In this document: piece after piece, positions 24,397 to 33,324 of the stretch
How the letters are laid out: each line of letters starts with the position of its first letter
How positions within the stretch are numbered: position 1 is the stretch's first letter
From: Desmonostoc geniculatum HA4340-LM1
GTDB taxonomy: Bacteria > Cyanobacteriota > Cyanobacteriia > Cyanobacteriales > Nostocaceae
DNA length: 42,383 nt
Direction: 5' to 3'
NCBI GenBank assembly: GCA_019359545.1
Contig: JAHHHB010000059.1
Span: 1 to 42,383 of the forward strand
Position numbers and translations under genes: made by a program
The notes under the pieces: model-generated
Told to the model about the DNA's origin: nothing
What the model saw: the letters and a program-made list of their open reading frames with translations, nothing else
Databases searched by the model: none

Positions 24397-24903
24397 TCAA
24401 CTGAGCTCGATCTCAGAAGTCAAAAAATAAAAACGCCCGACTAAAAGCACTGTTCCGAGTGCAGCAGGAAAACCCCAAACAATAGATTGTAAATATGTTT
24501 TAGCTAATAATACGTTGCTTTTTTCTTGACCAATCAGCATCAAAATTAAATCAAAGTGCCAAATGATAAACATTACAGGGAAGCAAGCGATCGCAGCTAA
24601 CCAAATTCCCTGACTGGTAGCACAGCTAACTCGATCTATTTTTCCTGCACCAAAAGCATTAGCAACAGTTGCACCTACTGTTGAGAGAGTAGAACGACAA
24701 ATAGAGGCTAGAGTAGAAAAGGTGACAGCACCTAAAGCACCAGCCGCTAAAGCTTGAGTATTAAGTAAGCCCATCATCACCCCATCCAATAAAGGAATTC
24801 CCGCTTCTAAGATTTGAGCAATTACTAAAGGAACTGCTAATTGTAAGCAGGCTTGGATTTCTAATATGAACTCTGATTTAAGTTCTTTTGAGGTTAACTC
24901 CAT
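24397..24903 (-). pseudogene. 3'-truncated MATE efflux transporter
   Basis: The N-terminal 168 codons of a multidrug/toxin extrusion transporter, whose normal length is about 450. LAVPLVIAQILEAGIPLLDGVMMGLL (TM1-2) and ALAAGALGAVTFSTLA, then VGATVANAFGAGK and ARYLQ-like 'AKTYLQSIVWGFPAALG', follow the MATE order of about four membrane helices. After GFPAALG the sequence departs from the family and stops, 77 bp from MITE copy 2. The remaining eight helices are missing, so it is not functional as an antiporter. Start ATG 24903. Confidence 0.85.
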
Positions 24904-24997
24904 TTCGGGATAAACACTATGTAGGGCTATAAAAAGGTTACCTTAATATATTAAGATAAATTAAGCTCAACAACGAAAATTTGCTGATTTTGAGGAG

Positions 24998-25034
24998 CGA
25001 TGTCTACGAAAAGCTCGCCTACGCACTAGTAGAG
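24998..25034. repeat. Short interspersed cyanobacterial repeat
   Basis: AGCGATGTCTACGAAAAGCT followed by CGCCTACGCACTAG is related to the repeat at about 16925-16960, and to the abundant 'GCGATG.CTACG..GGGCTACGC' repeat class of Nostoc genomes. It is within the 24904-25237 gap, where no gene is seen. Confidence 0.65.
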
Positions 25035-25111
25035 CTTGGCAAAAATCCAGGTATCATAACAGACAAAAAATAAATTATCCCACTTGAAATTGCTGACTGA
25101 TGACTGTTGAT

Positions 25112-25194
25112 TAGACCTCTTGCAACAGTCTTTCTTTGCGTTCTCTTCTCTGCGCCTCTGCGTGAGACAAAAAAATATTTATACAAGAGGTCTA
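25112..25194. mobile_element. Small inverted-repeat element, TAGACCTCTTG type, copy A
   Basis: An 83-bp element bounded by TAGACCTCTTG and CAAGAGGTCTA, with an interior carrying TCTTTCTTTGCGTTCTC and GCGCCTCTGCGTGAGACAAA. TGTTGA occurs close outside both ends and may be a target duplication. A longer copy is at 36755-36958. Confidence 0.8.
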
Positions 25195-25237
25195 TTGTTG
25201 ACTGTGAACAGTGGTAAATTTTTTGATTTGAAAGTCC

Positions 25238-26533
25238 CTATTTGGGAATTCCTTTTAATAGATAAGTCATCATTTCACCTTTACCTTTGACCTTAATTAA
25301 ACCTCGTTTTTCTAATAAAAATTTATCTTTTAAAAGTTGATAACTTGCTTCACAAACTTGGATGCCACCCGCAATACCGTGTGATTCCATGCGACTAGCT
25401 GTATTAACAGTATCTCCCCAAAGGTCGTAGGCAAACTTTTTCAGACCAATCACTCCTGCCACTACCGGTCCAGTACTAATGCCAATACGAATCCGAAAAG
25501 ATTGGTTATTTTCTTCATTAAACTGAGCTACAGCATTTTGCATATCTAACGCCATATTAGCTATGGCGATCGCATGGTTGTTAGACTGATTTGGCAACCC
25601 AGCAACAGCCATATACGCATCGCCAATGGTCTTGATTTTTTCCACTCCATGACGTTCTGCCAATTGGTCGAACAAACAAAATATTGTATTTAATAAATCA
25701 ACTAATTCCGCAGGAGATGTCCGGCTTGAAAGCTCTGTAAAACCAACAATATCGGCAAATAACACCGTAACTTCCAGAAAGCTATCTGCAATAGTTGTCG
25801 GCTGTTGTTTTAATTGTTCAGCAATCATCTCTGGCAAAATATTTAGTAGTAGCCGTTCTGATTTTTGCTGGGCTACCTCCATTGCTTTACGAGCGTCAAA
25901 TTCATTTTTTTGTAAGCGCTCATATAAATAAACAGAAAAAACACAAATTATGCAAGTCCAAAAAAGGTATAAACCGTGTTCAACATAATAATCTAAGGGA
26001 TTCTTTAATGTGGGATTATATAAAATATATAAAACTAAATAGCAGAAAATCGTCCCAATTTGTGATACTAAATGCATCCACCATTGTACTGGCACAAGTG
26101 TAGCTTGAGTTAAAAACATCAGACTCCAGAGATTGTTTGTAGGTTCCAGTTTATTAAATAGCAACGCTACATCAATTTGGACAACACAAGTTACAGACCA
26201 GCATAAGCTCAAAAAAATTAAATCTGGATGGCGGCGACCTATGGAGGTTTTACATAAAGCCCAACAAAGAAGAATAAATAATTCTACTACAAAACCAATT
26301 TTAAAGGCATATATTTTGCCTTGTACTTGTGAATTTACCCAAAAGAAAAAAGCGATCAAAGTCAAGCCAGAAATCAGCATGATTTGAGCCTGCAATTGCA
26401 ATCGCTTGAGCAGGAAGCGCTGTCGCTGTTCTTTGTAGGATTTGTCAAAGCTATTGCTTATTTGCCAATGGGACATCCCTTGACTCATGAGCGCATCTAG
26501 TTGACTTTTGTCAGAGTTATTTGGATTAATCAT
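25238..26533 (-). CDS. Membrane-bound class III adenylate cyclase
   Basis: A 431-residue protein. Residues 40-210 contain about six hydrophobic helices in three pairs; a short coiled segment (FDARKAMEVAQQKSERLLLNILPEMIAEQL) leads into the cyclase homology domain from about 250. Catalytic residues are present: metal-binding D261 (FADIVGFT) and D305 (IGDAYM), adenine-specifying K301 and D370 (KIKTIG, YDLWGD), and the N/R pair in TVNTASRM. This residue set favours ATP over GTP, so the product should be cAMP, a regulator of motility and stress responses in cyanobacteria. Start ATG 26533. It is divergent from the helicase operon across a palindromic repeat region. Confidence 0.92.
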   Translation of the reverse strand: MINPNNSDKSQLDALMSQGMSHWQISNSFDKSYKEQRQRFLLKRLQLQAQIMLISGLTLIAFFFWVNSQVQGKIYAFKIGFVVELFILLCWALCKTSIGRRHPDLIFLSLCWSVTCVVQIDVALLFNKLEPTNNLWSLMFLTQATLVPVQWWMHLVSQIGTIFCYLVLYILYNPTLKNPLDYYVEHGLYLFWTCIICVFSVYLYERLQKNEFDARKAMEVAQQKSERLLLNILPEMIAEQLKQQPTTIADSFLEVTVLFADIVGFTELSSRTSPAELVDLLNTIFCLFDQLAERHGVEKIKTIGDAYMAVAGLPNQSNNHAIAIANMALDMQNAVAQFNEENNQSFRIRIGISTGPVVAGVIGLKKFAYDLWGDTVNTASRMESHGIAGGIQVCEASYQLLKDKFLLEKRGLIKVKGKGEMMTYLLKGIPK

Positions 26534-26559
26534 GCACTTTTTACGTTATTAGTAATCAA

Positions 26560-26682
26560 TGGACTAGGGAATGGGGCATAGCGTATGGGGCATGGCGAAT
26601 GTAATTAATTACCAATGCCCAATGCCCAATGCCCAATGCCCCATGCCCAATGCCCCATGCCCAATGCCCAATGCCCAATCAT
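26560..26682. repeat. Heptanucleotide repeat tract with inverted half (CAATGCC)
   Basis: CAATGCC/CCATGCC heptamers run from 26612 to 26680. Just before, 26566-26600 holds the reverse-complement type (GGGGCAT, twice), so the region can form a hairpin or cruciform. It fills the divergent promoter between the cyclase and the helicase; in one frame it would encode a false N-terminus of repeated MPNAQCP, which I exclude from the helicase. Confidence 0.9.
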
Positions 26683-26683
26683 T

Positions 26684-28282
26684 ATGCCTCGTACCCCAAC
26701 ATTAACTTTCGATCGCGGCACACTAATTTTGCATCCACCACCACGCGGCAAAGCTTGGATGGACTATGCCACATGGGATGATAGAGTTGAAAAATTCCGC
26801 ATTCCGGCGATTAGATACCGATCGCTGGTGGAAGCACTACAGGCGGAAGATGTTAACTTTATCGATGAAGCAAAGGAATTTTATCCTCTAGATTTGGTTT
26901 CTAGTCTGGAAATGGAACCCTATGCTCACCAGAGTGAAGCCTTAGCGGCTTGGAAACTGGCGGGTAGACAGGGGGTGGTTGTGCTTCCCACGGCGGCGGG
27001 AAAGACTTATTTAGCACAAATGGCGATACAGTCAACCCCCCGCACGACGCTGATTGTAGTGCCAACTTTGGATTTAATGCATCAGTGGTATGCACATTTA
27101 GTGGCGGCTTTCCCGGATGCTGAGGTGGGATTGCTGGGGGGTGGTTCGCGGGATAAAACAGCTATTCTGGTGGCAACTTACGATAGTGCGGCAATTCACG
27201 CGGAAGCCATCGGAAATCAATATGCTTTGATTGTTTTTGATGAATGTCATCACTTACCGACAGATTTTAATCGGGTGATTGCGGAATATGCGATCGCACC
27301 TTATCGCTTAGGACTTTCTGCTACACCAGAACGTACCGATGGCAAACACGCTGACTTAAATATTCTCATTGGTCAAGAAGTATATCGCAAACGCGCTGAA
27401 GATTTGGCGGGGAAGGCGTTAGCAGAACATGAAATTGTCCAAATTAAGGTAAAGTTATCACAACTTGAGCGCGAAAGATACAACCAATTAATTCAAACTC
27501 GCAACGACTTTTTAAAGCAATCTCGCATTTCTTTGGGCAGTCTTCAAGGTTGGCAAATGTTCGTCCAAATGAGCGCTAGATCCCAAGGTGGGCGGAGAGC
27601 GATGTTAGCGCACCGCGAAGCGAAAGATATTGCTTTGGGTACTGATGGGAAGCTGCGAATTTTAGCTAATTTGTTGGCAGAACATTATCCGGCACGAATT
27701 TTGATTTTTACTGCTGATAATGCAACGGTTTATCGCATTTCTCAAGAGTTACTAATTCCGGCAATTACTCATCAAACTCCGGTGAAAGAACGCCATGAAA
27801 TATTAACAAAATTTCGTGAGGGTACGTATAATACCTTGGTGGCTTCTCATGTATTAAATGAGGGTGTTGATGTGCCTGCGGCTTCTGTGGCAATTATTTT
27901 ATCGGGAACTGGTTCGGCTAGGGAGTACACTCAGCGATTGGGGAGGGTTTTAAGGAAGGGGAATATTGAGAATAAACAGGCGATTTTGTATGAGGTGGTG
28001 GCGGAGGATACGAGTGAAGAAGGGACTTCGGCGAGGCGGAGAGGGGAAAGAAAGGCAGGGGGAGCAGGGGAAGCAGGGGGAGAAAAAGAAAGGAAGGAGA
28101 ATTTGCGGGTTGTGTATGGGAGTGGGAAGGAAAAGAGTTTGAAGGCGGCGGAACAGTTAGAAATTAATTATTCAATCCAAAATCCAAAATCTAAAATCCA
28201 AAATTCAGCAGATGTTACCGACAGAATTATTGATGCATCGCCAAAACGGAGAGGAGATCATTCCGAAGAGACTGAAGATTGA
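26684..28282 (+). CDS. XPB-type superfamily 2 DNA helicase
   Basis: A helicase of about 532 residues. From ATG 26684 (MPRTPTLTFDRG) it has an XPB-like N-terminal damage-recognition region, then Walker A (LPTAAGKT), DECH box in VFDECHHLPTDF, motif III LGLSATPERTDG, and C-terminal RecA motifs ending in YTQRLGRVLRKG. It is followed by, and overlaps, a Bax1-like nuclease gene; XPB-Bax1 pairs unwind and cut DNA bubbles in archaeal repair. The last 80 codons are low-complexity: a Gly/Glu/Lys-rich stretch and then NPKSKIQNS, coded by AAAATCC-type heptamers. These are repeat DNA that has entered the reading frame and probably extended the protein. Confidence 0.9.
   Translation: MPRTPTLTFDRGTLILHPPPRGKAWMDYATWDDRVEKFRIPAIRYRSLVEALQAEDVNFIDEAKEFYPLDLVSSLEMEPYAHQSEALAAWKLAGRQGVVVLPTAAGKTYLAQMAIQSTPRTTLIVVPTLDLMHQWYAHLVAAFPDAEVGLLGGGSRDKTAILVATYDSAAIHAEAIGNQYALIVFDECHHLPTDFNRVIAEYAIAPYRLGLSATPERTDGKHADLNILIGQEVYRKRAEDLAGKALAEHEIVQIKVKLSQLERERYNQLIQTRNDFLKQSRISLGSLQGWQMFVQMSARSQGGRRAMLAHREAKDIALGTDGKLRILANLLAEHYPARILIFTADNATVYRISQELLIPAITHQTPVKERHEILTKFREGTYNTLVASHVLNEGVDVPAASVAIILSGTGSAREYTQRLGRVLRKGNIENKQAILYEVVAEDTSEEGTSARRRGERKAGGAGEAGGEKERKENLRVVYGSGKEKSLKAAEQLEINYSIQNPKSKIQNSADVTDRIIDASPKRRGDHSEETED
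28171..28206. repeat. AAAATCC heptamer tract inside the helicase gene
   Basis: CAATCCAAAATCCAAAATCT and the following AAAATCCAAAATTC are tandem heptamers of the STRR type lying in the coding sequence of the helicase C-terminus, just before the Bax1-like start at 28212. Confidence 0.85.
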
Positions 28283-29426
28283 TCGGCAAACTTCGGAGTT
28301 GGCGATTGAGTTAATTAATTATTTTCAATCAGCGGTGGGGAAAACTCAGGGTGTGCTTGAGCGACAACTGACTGATTTTGAAGGAGATTCTACAGATTAT
28401 CGGGTGAAGCGGGGATTAGCTTATATTCTCAAAAGCAGTTTTTGTACTTTTGAAGTGGTTAGTCCTTTGGAACCGCAAATGTTAAGAGAACGAGTGTTTT
28501 CTTTGGCTGCAAATTCTGTTTCTAGTCGGGAATCTACACAAGTTACTCTGGGGAAAGTTGCTGATGAATTAACTCAAGAACTTGAACGGGAAGTTTTACC
28601 GGAACAAGTTCGCAATGGATTATATGCTGATTTATCTGAGAATAAAATTTTGACGGTTTTTGATGCACCAACAGCGCCAGATTTGTTGAATCGCTATAAC
28701 TTATCTCAGGTGCAGGGTGTTTTTTATAAAGCGAGTCAGTTGGTGTTAAATGCTCATCGCAATGTTCCGGGAGAATATAAGCTGTTGTTTCGCTATTTAA
28801 AGTTGTTTCAATTGATGGCTTATATTGAAGGTGATGCTGACCACGGGTTTACAATTACCATAGACGGCCCGACGAGTTTGTTTAATTCTAGTACGCGATA
28901 TGGGTTGGCGATCGCCAAACTCATCCCCGCTTTACTTCACGTTACTAAATGGAGTCTTTCTTCGATTCTTCAAAGTCGGGATGCTTATACAAATACTTGG
29001 AAAACTGGACGTTTTACTCTCAATTCCGAATGTGGTTTGGTATCTCATTATCCACCAGGAAAGCCCTACGATAGTATGCTAGAAGCATCCTTTGCTGATA
29101 AGTGGGATGCATTGAAAAGTGGCTGGGCGTTAGAGCGAGAAGTTGATTTGATACCAATTCCTGGTAGCGTGATGATTCCAGATTTTCGCTTAGTGCATCC
29201 TGATGGACGTAGTTTTTTATTAGAAATTGTTGGTTATTGGCGGCCAGAATATTTACAAAAAAAGTTTTCTCAGGTGCGACGCGCTGGACGTGATGACTTA
29301 ATTTTGGCAATTTCCGAGCGACTTAATTTAGAAAAAGCGGGAGTAAAATTAAATGATGTCCCCGCCAGAATTGTTTGGTTTAAAGATAAGTTATTGCCAA
29401 AAGCTGTGTTAGCTGTGATGGATTGA
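28212..29426 (+). CDS. Bax1-like nuclease, DUF790 family
   Basis: A 404-residue DUF790 protein, homologous to archaeal Bax1, the nuclease partner of XPB. N-terminal MLPTELLMHRQNGEEIIPKRL is the usual family start, which supports ATG 28212 even though it overlaps the helicase by 71 bp. The central part is helical. The C-terminal domain has the endonuclease motif: PDFRLVHPDGRSFLLEIVGYW with D324 and E338 at the metal site, as in PD-(D/E)xK nucleases. It should incise DNA opened by the helicase. Only one other copy of this partnership is needed per genome; the pair is uncommon in bacteria but known in cyanobacteria. Confidence 0.88.
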   Translation: MLPTELLMHRQNGEEIIPKRLKIDRQTSELAIELINYFQSAVGKTQGVLERQLTDFEGDSTDYRVKRGLAYILKSSFCTFEVVSPLEPQMLRERVFSLAANSVSSRESTQVTLGKVADELTQELEREVLPEQVRNGLYADLSENKILTVFDAPTAPDLLNRYNLSQVQGVFYKASQLVLNAHRNVPGEYKLLFRYLKLFQLMAYIEGDADHGFTITIDGPTSLFNSSTRYGLAIAKLIPALLHVTKWSLSSILQSRDAYTNTWKTGRFTLNSECGLVSHYPPGKPYDSMLEASFADKWDALKSGWALEREVDLIPIPGSVMIPDFRLVHPDGRSFLLEIVGYWRPEYLQKKFSQVRRAGRDDLILAISERLNLEKAGVKLNDVPARIVWFKDKLLPKAVLAVMD

Positions 29427-29472
29427 ACAAGGTATAAATGAGATGAAACCTATAGGAAAAATTACCACATTC

Positions 29473-31476
29473 CTAACCTAAAACAACGCGATCGCGTCCT
29501 TGTCTTTTTGCTTGATAAAGTGCTTTTTCAGCAGCATTAACTAAAGTAGTAGGCTCAGTTTCAACTTGAGGAATAATACTAGCTACGCCTAAACTGACAG
29601 TTAAAACAGCAGCAGGCAAACCACCAATACTAGGATATTCACACTTAATCGCCAAACCTTTTACTTGCTCTCGAATATATTCGGCAATGTACATTGCAGC
29701 AGCAACATCTATTTTTGCGAGAATGGCAAATTCTTCACCACCATAACGAGCCACTAACACCTTGCTCTTTTCATCTCTAAAATCTCCTTTTGGCAAATTT
29801 GCAAAACAATTAGTACTAGGATAAGCCATACTTCTACTAGCATATGAAAAACTACTACTACCCAATGAGCATTTTACGCAGTTACAGATAGTATTAGCGA
29901 TTTCTCGCAAACACTCATCTCCTACCACAATGCCGTAAGTTTTATTATAAATTTTGAAATAATCTATATCGCACAAAATTAGTGATATTGGTGTACGTTG
30001 ACGAACACAACTTTGCCACTCGATTTGTAGGTAGGTTTGAAAATAGCGGCGATTTACTAATTGAGTTAGTTCATCCAAGCTAGAGAGGAAAAGCAATTGT
30101 TGATTTTCTTGTTTCAAGCGTTCAACATGATTATTGTTGAACTCATCATTTACTTTCAGATGTTCTCGAAAATATAAACGATATAATTCACATGTGGAAG
30201 TACAGCGATCGCCTTCTACATTAATTAGCCCCATACCCTGTAATTTGTATGCCAATATCGGTTCTAATTTCACATGACTTGTGGCGGTAATTACTTGATA
30301 GAAAGCATTTGCTAATTCTCGTTCATTTCCTAGTCCTATTATATATTGCTTTAAATACTCGTGATAAATTCCTGATTCTGTGGGTGCTTGTTGCAATAGC
30401 TGTTCTAAATTTCCTTTTAATCCTCCTTTCCCCACAAGATGATATAAAGCCAATCGCACCAAGTAAGGATGTCCCCCCACCATTGCCATTAAACTGTCAG
30501 CGTCCTTACCATCAGTCCAATCCAAACCGTGACGTAGTGCTAAATCTTGAACTTGTTCTTTTGTAAACAAAGGCAATTTAATCAGCAAACCAATATTAAA
30601 TGATGATTGAGTAAGTTTTATGGGAACAATAATTTCCGTTGAATAAACCATAACCAGGCGCAGTTTTTGCCAAATTTCTACTGCTTGAGCTTGTTCGTGC
30701 CACGATCGCACTAATGCTAACAATTCTCCAGCAATTTCCTGATACCCAAACACCCAATCTGCTTCATTCAAGACTAAAACCAGGGGAGTTTCCAACGCAG
30801 ATAGTAAATACTTTTGGAAATAGATAGAGCAGCTGACTTTGCTACCCATGTCTTCATCCCAATAATCATTGAGTTTTGCTTCTAACTGTAATTCCCGACT
30901 GACATTGGCACAAAACCAGCGCAAAAATTTATCAAAATTGGCAAATACTGTTGTGTCTGCTTGCTGAAAGTCCAAACTCACGGTGTGGAAACCTCGCTTT
31001 TTAGCGCGTGCAAGCAGCCGCAGCATCAGGGAGCTTTTCCCCATTTTTTTGGGTGCTTTAATGCAGATGACACTCCCTGGTTGAGCCATTTCTGCGTAGG
31101 CAAGTTCCTCAATTGGCGGGCGAGAAATGTAGAATCTGGAATTTAGGGATACTGGCCCACTAGGAAATTCTAAGGATACGGCTGTGGCAGCTCGGTAAAA
31201 TTCCCTAAGTAACTGCTGATGTGCTTTACCAAGACGATGATTTTCTAGAGTCTGGCGGAAGTTGGATTCATTTATAGGTTCTTTGTAAAAATCACTCAGT
31301 ATTTGCCATAAATCAACAGCAATTTTTGTGATGCGATCCTCAGCATAGTCTGCTTCAACTGCGATGTTCGTGTAAGTTTTTCCTTCCCAGGAAGAACGCA
31401 ATACAATTTCTTGGAGTGTTGTTAAACCAGTTGCTTGACTGGCTTTTAATAGCAGTACTACTTCATCTATAGTCAT
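29473..31476 (-). CDS. AAA-like ATPase fused to GGDEF diguanylate cyclase
   Basis: A 667-residue signalling protein. Residues 1-85 (TTLQEIVLRSSWEGKTYTNI and DRITKIAVDLWQILSD) match the small HTH-like vWA-MoxR-associated N-terminal domain common in cyanobacteria. Residues 105-430 are an AAA_35-type P-loop domain: SRPPIEELAY, then KAPKKMGKSSLMLRLL (Walker A) and LVLVLNEADWVF (Walker B). After a coil (VERLKQENQQLLFLSSLDE) comes a GGDEF domain from about 475, with DIDYFK and RYGGEEF; the GGEEF signature is intact, so c-di-GMP synthesis is expected. ATP binding could tune cyclase output. Start ATG 31476 is followed by an 760-bp gap. Confidence 0.9.
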   Translation of the reverse strand: MTIDEVVLLLKASQATGLTTLQEIVLRSSWEGKTYTNIAVEADYAEDRITKIAVDLWQILSDFYKEPINESNFRQTLENHRLGKAHQQLLREFYRAATAVSLEFPSGPVSLNSRFYISRPPIEELAYAEMAQPGSVICIKAPKKMGKSSLMLRLLARAKKRGFHTVSLDFQQADTTVFANFDKFLRWFCANVSRELQLEAKLNDYWDEDMGSKVSCSIYFQKYLLSALETPLVLVLNEADWVFGYQEIAGELLALVRSWHEQAQAVEIWQKLRLVMVYSTEIIVPIKLTQSSFNIGLLIKLPLFTKEQVQDLALRHGLDWTDGKDADSLMAMVGGHPYLVRLALYHLVGKGGLKGNLEQLLQQAPTESGIYHEYLKQYIIGLGNERELANAFYQVITATSHVKLEPILAYKLQGMGLINVEGDRCTSTCELYRLYFREHLKVNDEFNNNHVERLKQENQQLLFLSSLDELTQLVNRRYFQTYLQIEWQSCVRQRTPISLILCDIDYFKIYNKTYGIVVGDECLREIANTICNCVKCSLGSSSFSYASRSMAYPSTNCFANLPKGDFRDEKSKVLVARYGGEEFAILAKIDVAAAMYIAEYIREQVKGLAIKCEYPSIGGLPAAVLTVSLGVASIIPQVETEPTTLVNAAEKALYQAKRQGRDRVVLG

Positions 31477-32020
31477 TACTCATTGACTCTAATTCAGCAG
31501 GAAATTTTCTCACACCATTATTCTTGCCAACTGAATGTAGCTTGTTGTATGCCGGTAACAGTCAGCCCTTTCCAAAAAAAACTACAAACAACTCTGGATA
31601 ATTTTTTGTATCCTCAGATATTTGACGTGATTTCATCATAGAATTTTTTTTACAAATTTTTCCGAGTTTTTCGCTAATTTTATGTGATTCGATCTACTTT
31701 TTTAGACATGTATTAGAATGTAGATACACGCAATTTAGCTGTTTTTTCTCAAAAATAGCTAAGGCGATCGCAACAAAGGTAAGATTTGTCCGTTGATTTT
31801 TTGCTAAATTCCATCAAAATTGATGATATGGGCTGATAATCTGAGATCTAAGTTACAGTCTAATCAACTACAGCGTTTTGCAACTACATCAGGTACACCC
31901 CTCCCCAACCCTCCCCGAACTCGCTCTTAGGGTATGCCATAGCGCGGTGGGTATTTCCGTACCTCAGACGATTTGTTAACAAAACTACTGAAAACTCAAA
32001 TTTCAGTACTTTAGTCATTA
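31477..32020. other. Long AT-rich intergenic region
   Basis: Over 500 bp between divergent genes with no credible reading frame. It contains an imperfect hairpin at about 31736-31762 (TAGCTGTTTTTT against AAAAATAGCTA), a degenerate C-rich stretch at 31900-31920 resembling the inside of the MITEs (CCCCTCCCCAACCCTCCCC), and HIP1 sites. It probably holds promoters for the AAA/GGDEF gene (left) and for the ParA operon (right). Confidence 0.5.
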
Positions 32021-32251
32021 ATGGATATAAATAATTACTGAATTAATAGTTATCAGTACTATTGGCAATCCTACACTGAATCGCCATCATTACTCAATGA
32101 GAAGTATTCAAGCATTGAATACTTCTTTACTCAGCATAGTTTTGAGTTTGCCAAAATATTAAATTTAATGGAAGATTTGATAGAACCAGAGGGGTGTACG
32201 CTACCTAGATGGGAATGCGTTAACAAAGGATTCAATCAATGGGGTATGTAA
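32021..32251 (+). pseudogene. Small reading frame before parA, with in-frame TGA
   Basis: From ATG 32021 the frame reads MDINNY, a TGA, then 69 protein-like codons rich in aromatic residues (YQYYWQSYTESPSLLNEKY ... PRWECVNKGFNQWGM) ending at 32251, overlapping the parA start by 13 bp. No other start precedes ATG 32168 (27 codons left). It contains the perfect hairpin at 32100-32126. It could be a decayed small gene, or the TGA may be a sequencing error. No family recognised. Confidence 0.35.
32100..32126. other. Perfect 12-bp inverted repeat with 3-nt loop upstream of parA
   Basis: AGAAGTATTCAA (32100-32111) and TTGAATACTTCT (32115-32126) around GCA. It is 112 bp before the parA start. It could be an attenuator or a binding site; the following bases are TTACTC rather than a long T-run. 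Confidence 0.7.
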
Positions 32252-33123
32252 TTGCAACTGCAAATATGAAAGGTGGTGTTGGTAAAACCACCCTCACTGT
32301 TAACTTAGCTACGTGTTTAGCTAAAAATCATGGCAAGCGGGTACTTGTCCTTGATTTAGACAGCCAAATTAGCGCCACACTCAGTCTGATGTCACCTTTA
32401 GATTTTGCTAAACGTCGTAAACAAAGTAAGACATTTAGATATCTTATAGACGAAGTTATCAATCCAGAACCACAAGCAAAGCTGACAATTCAAGATATCA
32501 TTCAAGCTCAGGTTTGTAATCTTCCTGGACTGGATTTGTTACCAGGAGATATTGATTTATATGATGAATTTGTCGTGTCAGAAATGCTGCACCAACAAGC
32601 AACGACTTTAGGTGAACAAGACTTTGAAACGATTTGGAATCGCTTTGAAAGAGTCTTGATAAATAACATTTTAAAACCTGTGCGCCAAGAATATGATTTT
32701 ATTCTTCTCGATTGTGCGCCGGGATATAATTTATTGACTCGTAGTGCTTTAGCAGCTAGCGATTTCTACATACTTCCTGCTAAACCAGAACCGTTATCTG
32801 TAGTCGGTATTCAACTACTAGAGAGACGGATTGCCCAATTAAAAGATAGTCACGGACATGAAACCAAGATAAATATAAAAATGCTAGGAATTGTCTTCAG
32901 CATGTCTAGTGCTAACCTTCTCACTGGTAGATACTATAAACAAGTAATGCACCGTGTTGTTGAAGATTTCGGTGTAGAAAAAATTTGTAAGGTACAAATA
33001 CCAGTTGATGTGAATGTTGCTAAGGCCGTTGATAGCTTTATGCCAGCTGTTTTAAATGCTCCTCAATCACCTGGTTCAAAAGCATTTTTTCAGTTAGCTC
33101 AGGAGTTGTTGCAAAAATTATAG
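32239..33123 (+). CDS. parA: ParA/MinD-type ATPase
   Basis: A 294-residue deviant-Walker ATPase. Walker A is KGGVGKTT at residues 11-18 (with the signature lysine K11), and LVLDLDSQISATLSL, DFILLDCAPGYNLLTR and NIKMLGIVFSM complete the ParA pattern. Such ATPases position DNA, chemosensory arrays or other cargo by surface gradients. No parB gene or parS cluster is seen next to it, so it is an orphan copy whose cargo is unknown. A strong terminator follows 28 bp downstream. Start ATG 32239 lies in a region with poor ribosome-binding sequence and may be coupled to the small frame that overlaps it. Confidence 0.9.
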   Translation: MGYVIATANMKGGVGKTTLTVNLATCLAKNHGKRVLVLDLDSQISATLSLMSPLDFAKRRKQSKTFRYLIDEVINPEPQAKLTIQDIIQAQVCNLPGLDLLPGDIDLYDEFVVSEMLHQQATTLGEQDFETIWNRFERVLINNILKPVRQEYDFILLDCAPGYNLLTRSALAASDFYILPAKPEPLSVVGIQLLERRIAQLKDSHGHETKINIKMLGIVFSMSSANLLTGRYYKQVMHRVVEDFGVEKICKVQIPVDVNVAKAVDSFMPAVLNAPQSPGSKAFFQLAQELLQKL

Positions 33124-33151
33124 TCCTACTTAATCATTCATAAACAACAAG

Positions 33152-33184
33152 ATTCCCTACTTCTTAAAGAAGTAGGGAATTTTA
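33152..33184 (+). terminator. Rho-independent terminator after parA
   Basis: ATTCCCTACTTC (33152-33163) pairs with GAAGTAGGGAAT (33169-33180) around TTAAA, followed by TTTTAG. The 12-bp perfect stem and T-run are 28 bp past the parA stop. Confidence 0.8.
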
Positions 33185-33324
33185 GCATGTTGATTATTAT
33201 GTACAAAAATAAAACTTGGTAACAATTAAGCTAATTTTTATTTAAAATAAGTACTTATACTGAAGCTTTTAGTAGGAAGATTCAGTTATTGAGTGAAAAG
33301 GCCAGTAAATCTAGCTAAGAAACA

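Noticed and set aside
26615..26683. Extra helicase N-terminus made of repeated MPNAQCP
   Set aside because: It is a translation of CAATGCC heptamers; the conserved protein begins at ATG 26684.
31736..31762. Hairpin with T and A runs as a terminator of the AAA/GGDEF gene
   Set aside because: It lies upstream of that leftward gene, not downstream, so it does not end its transcript.
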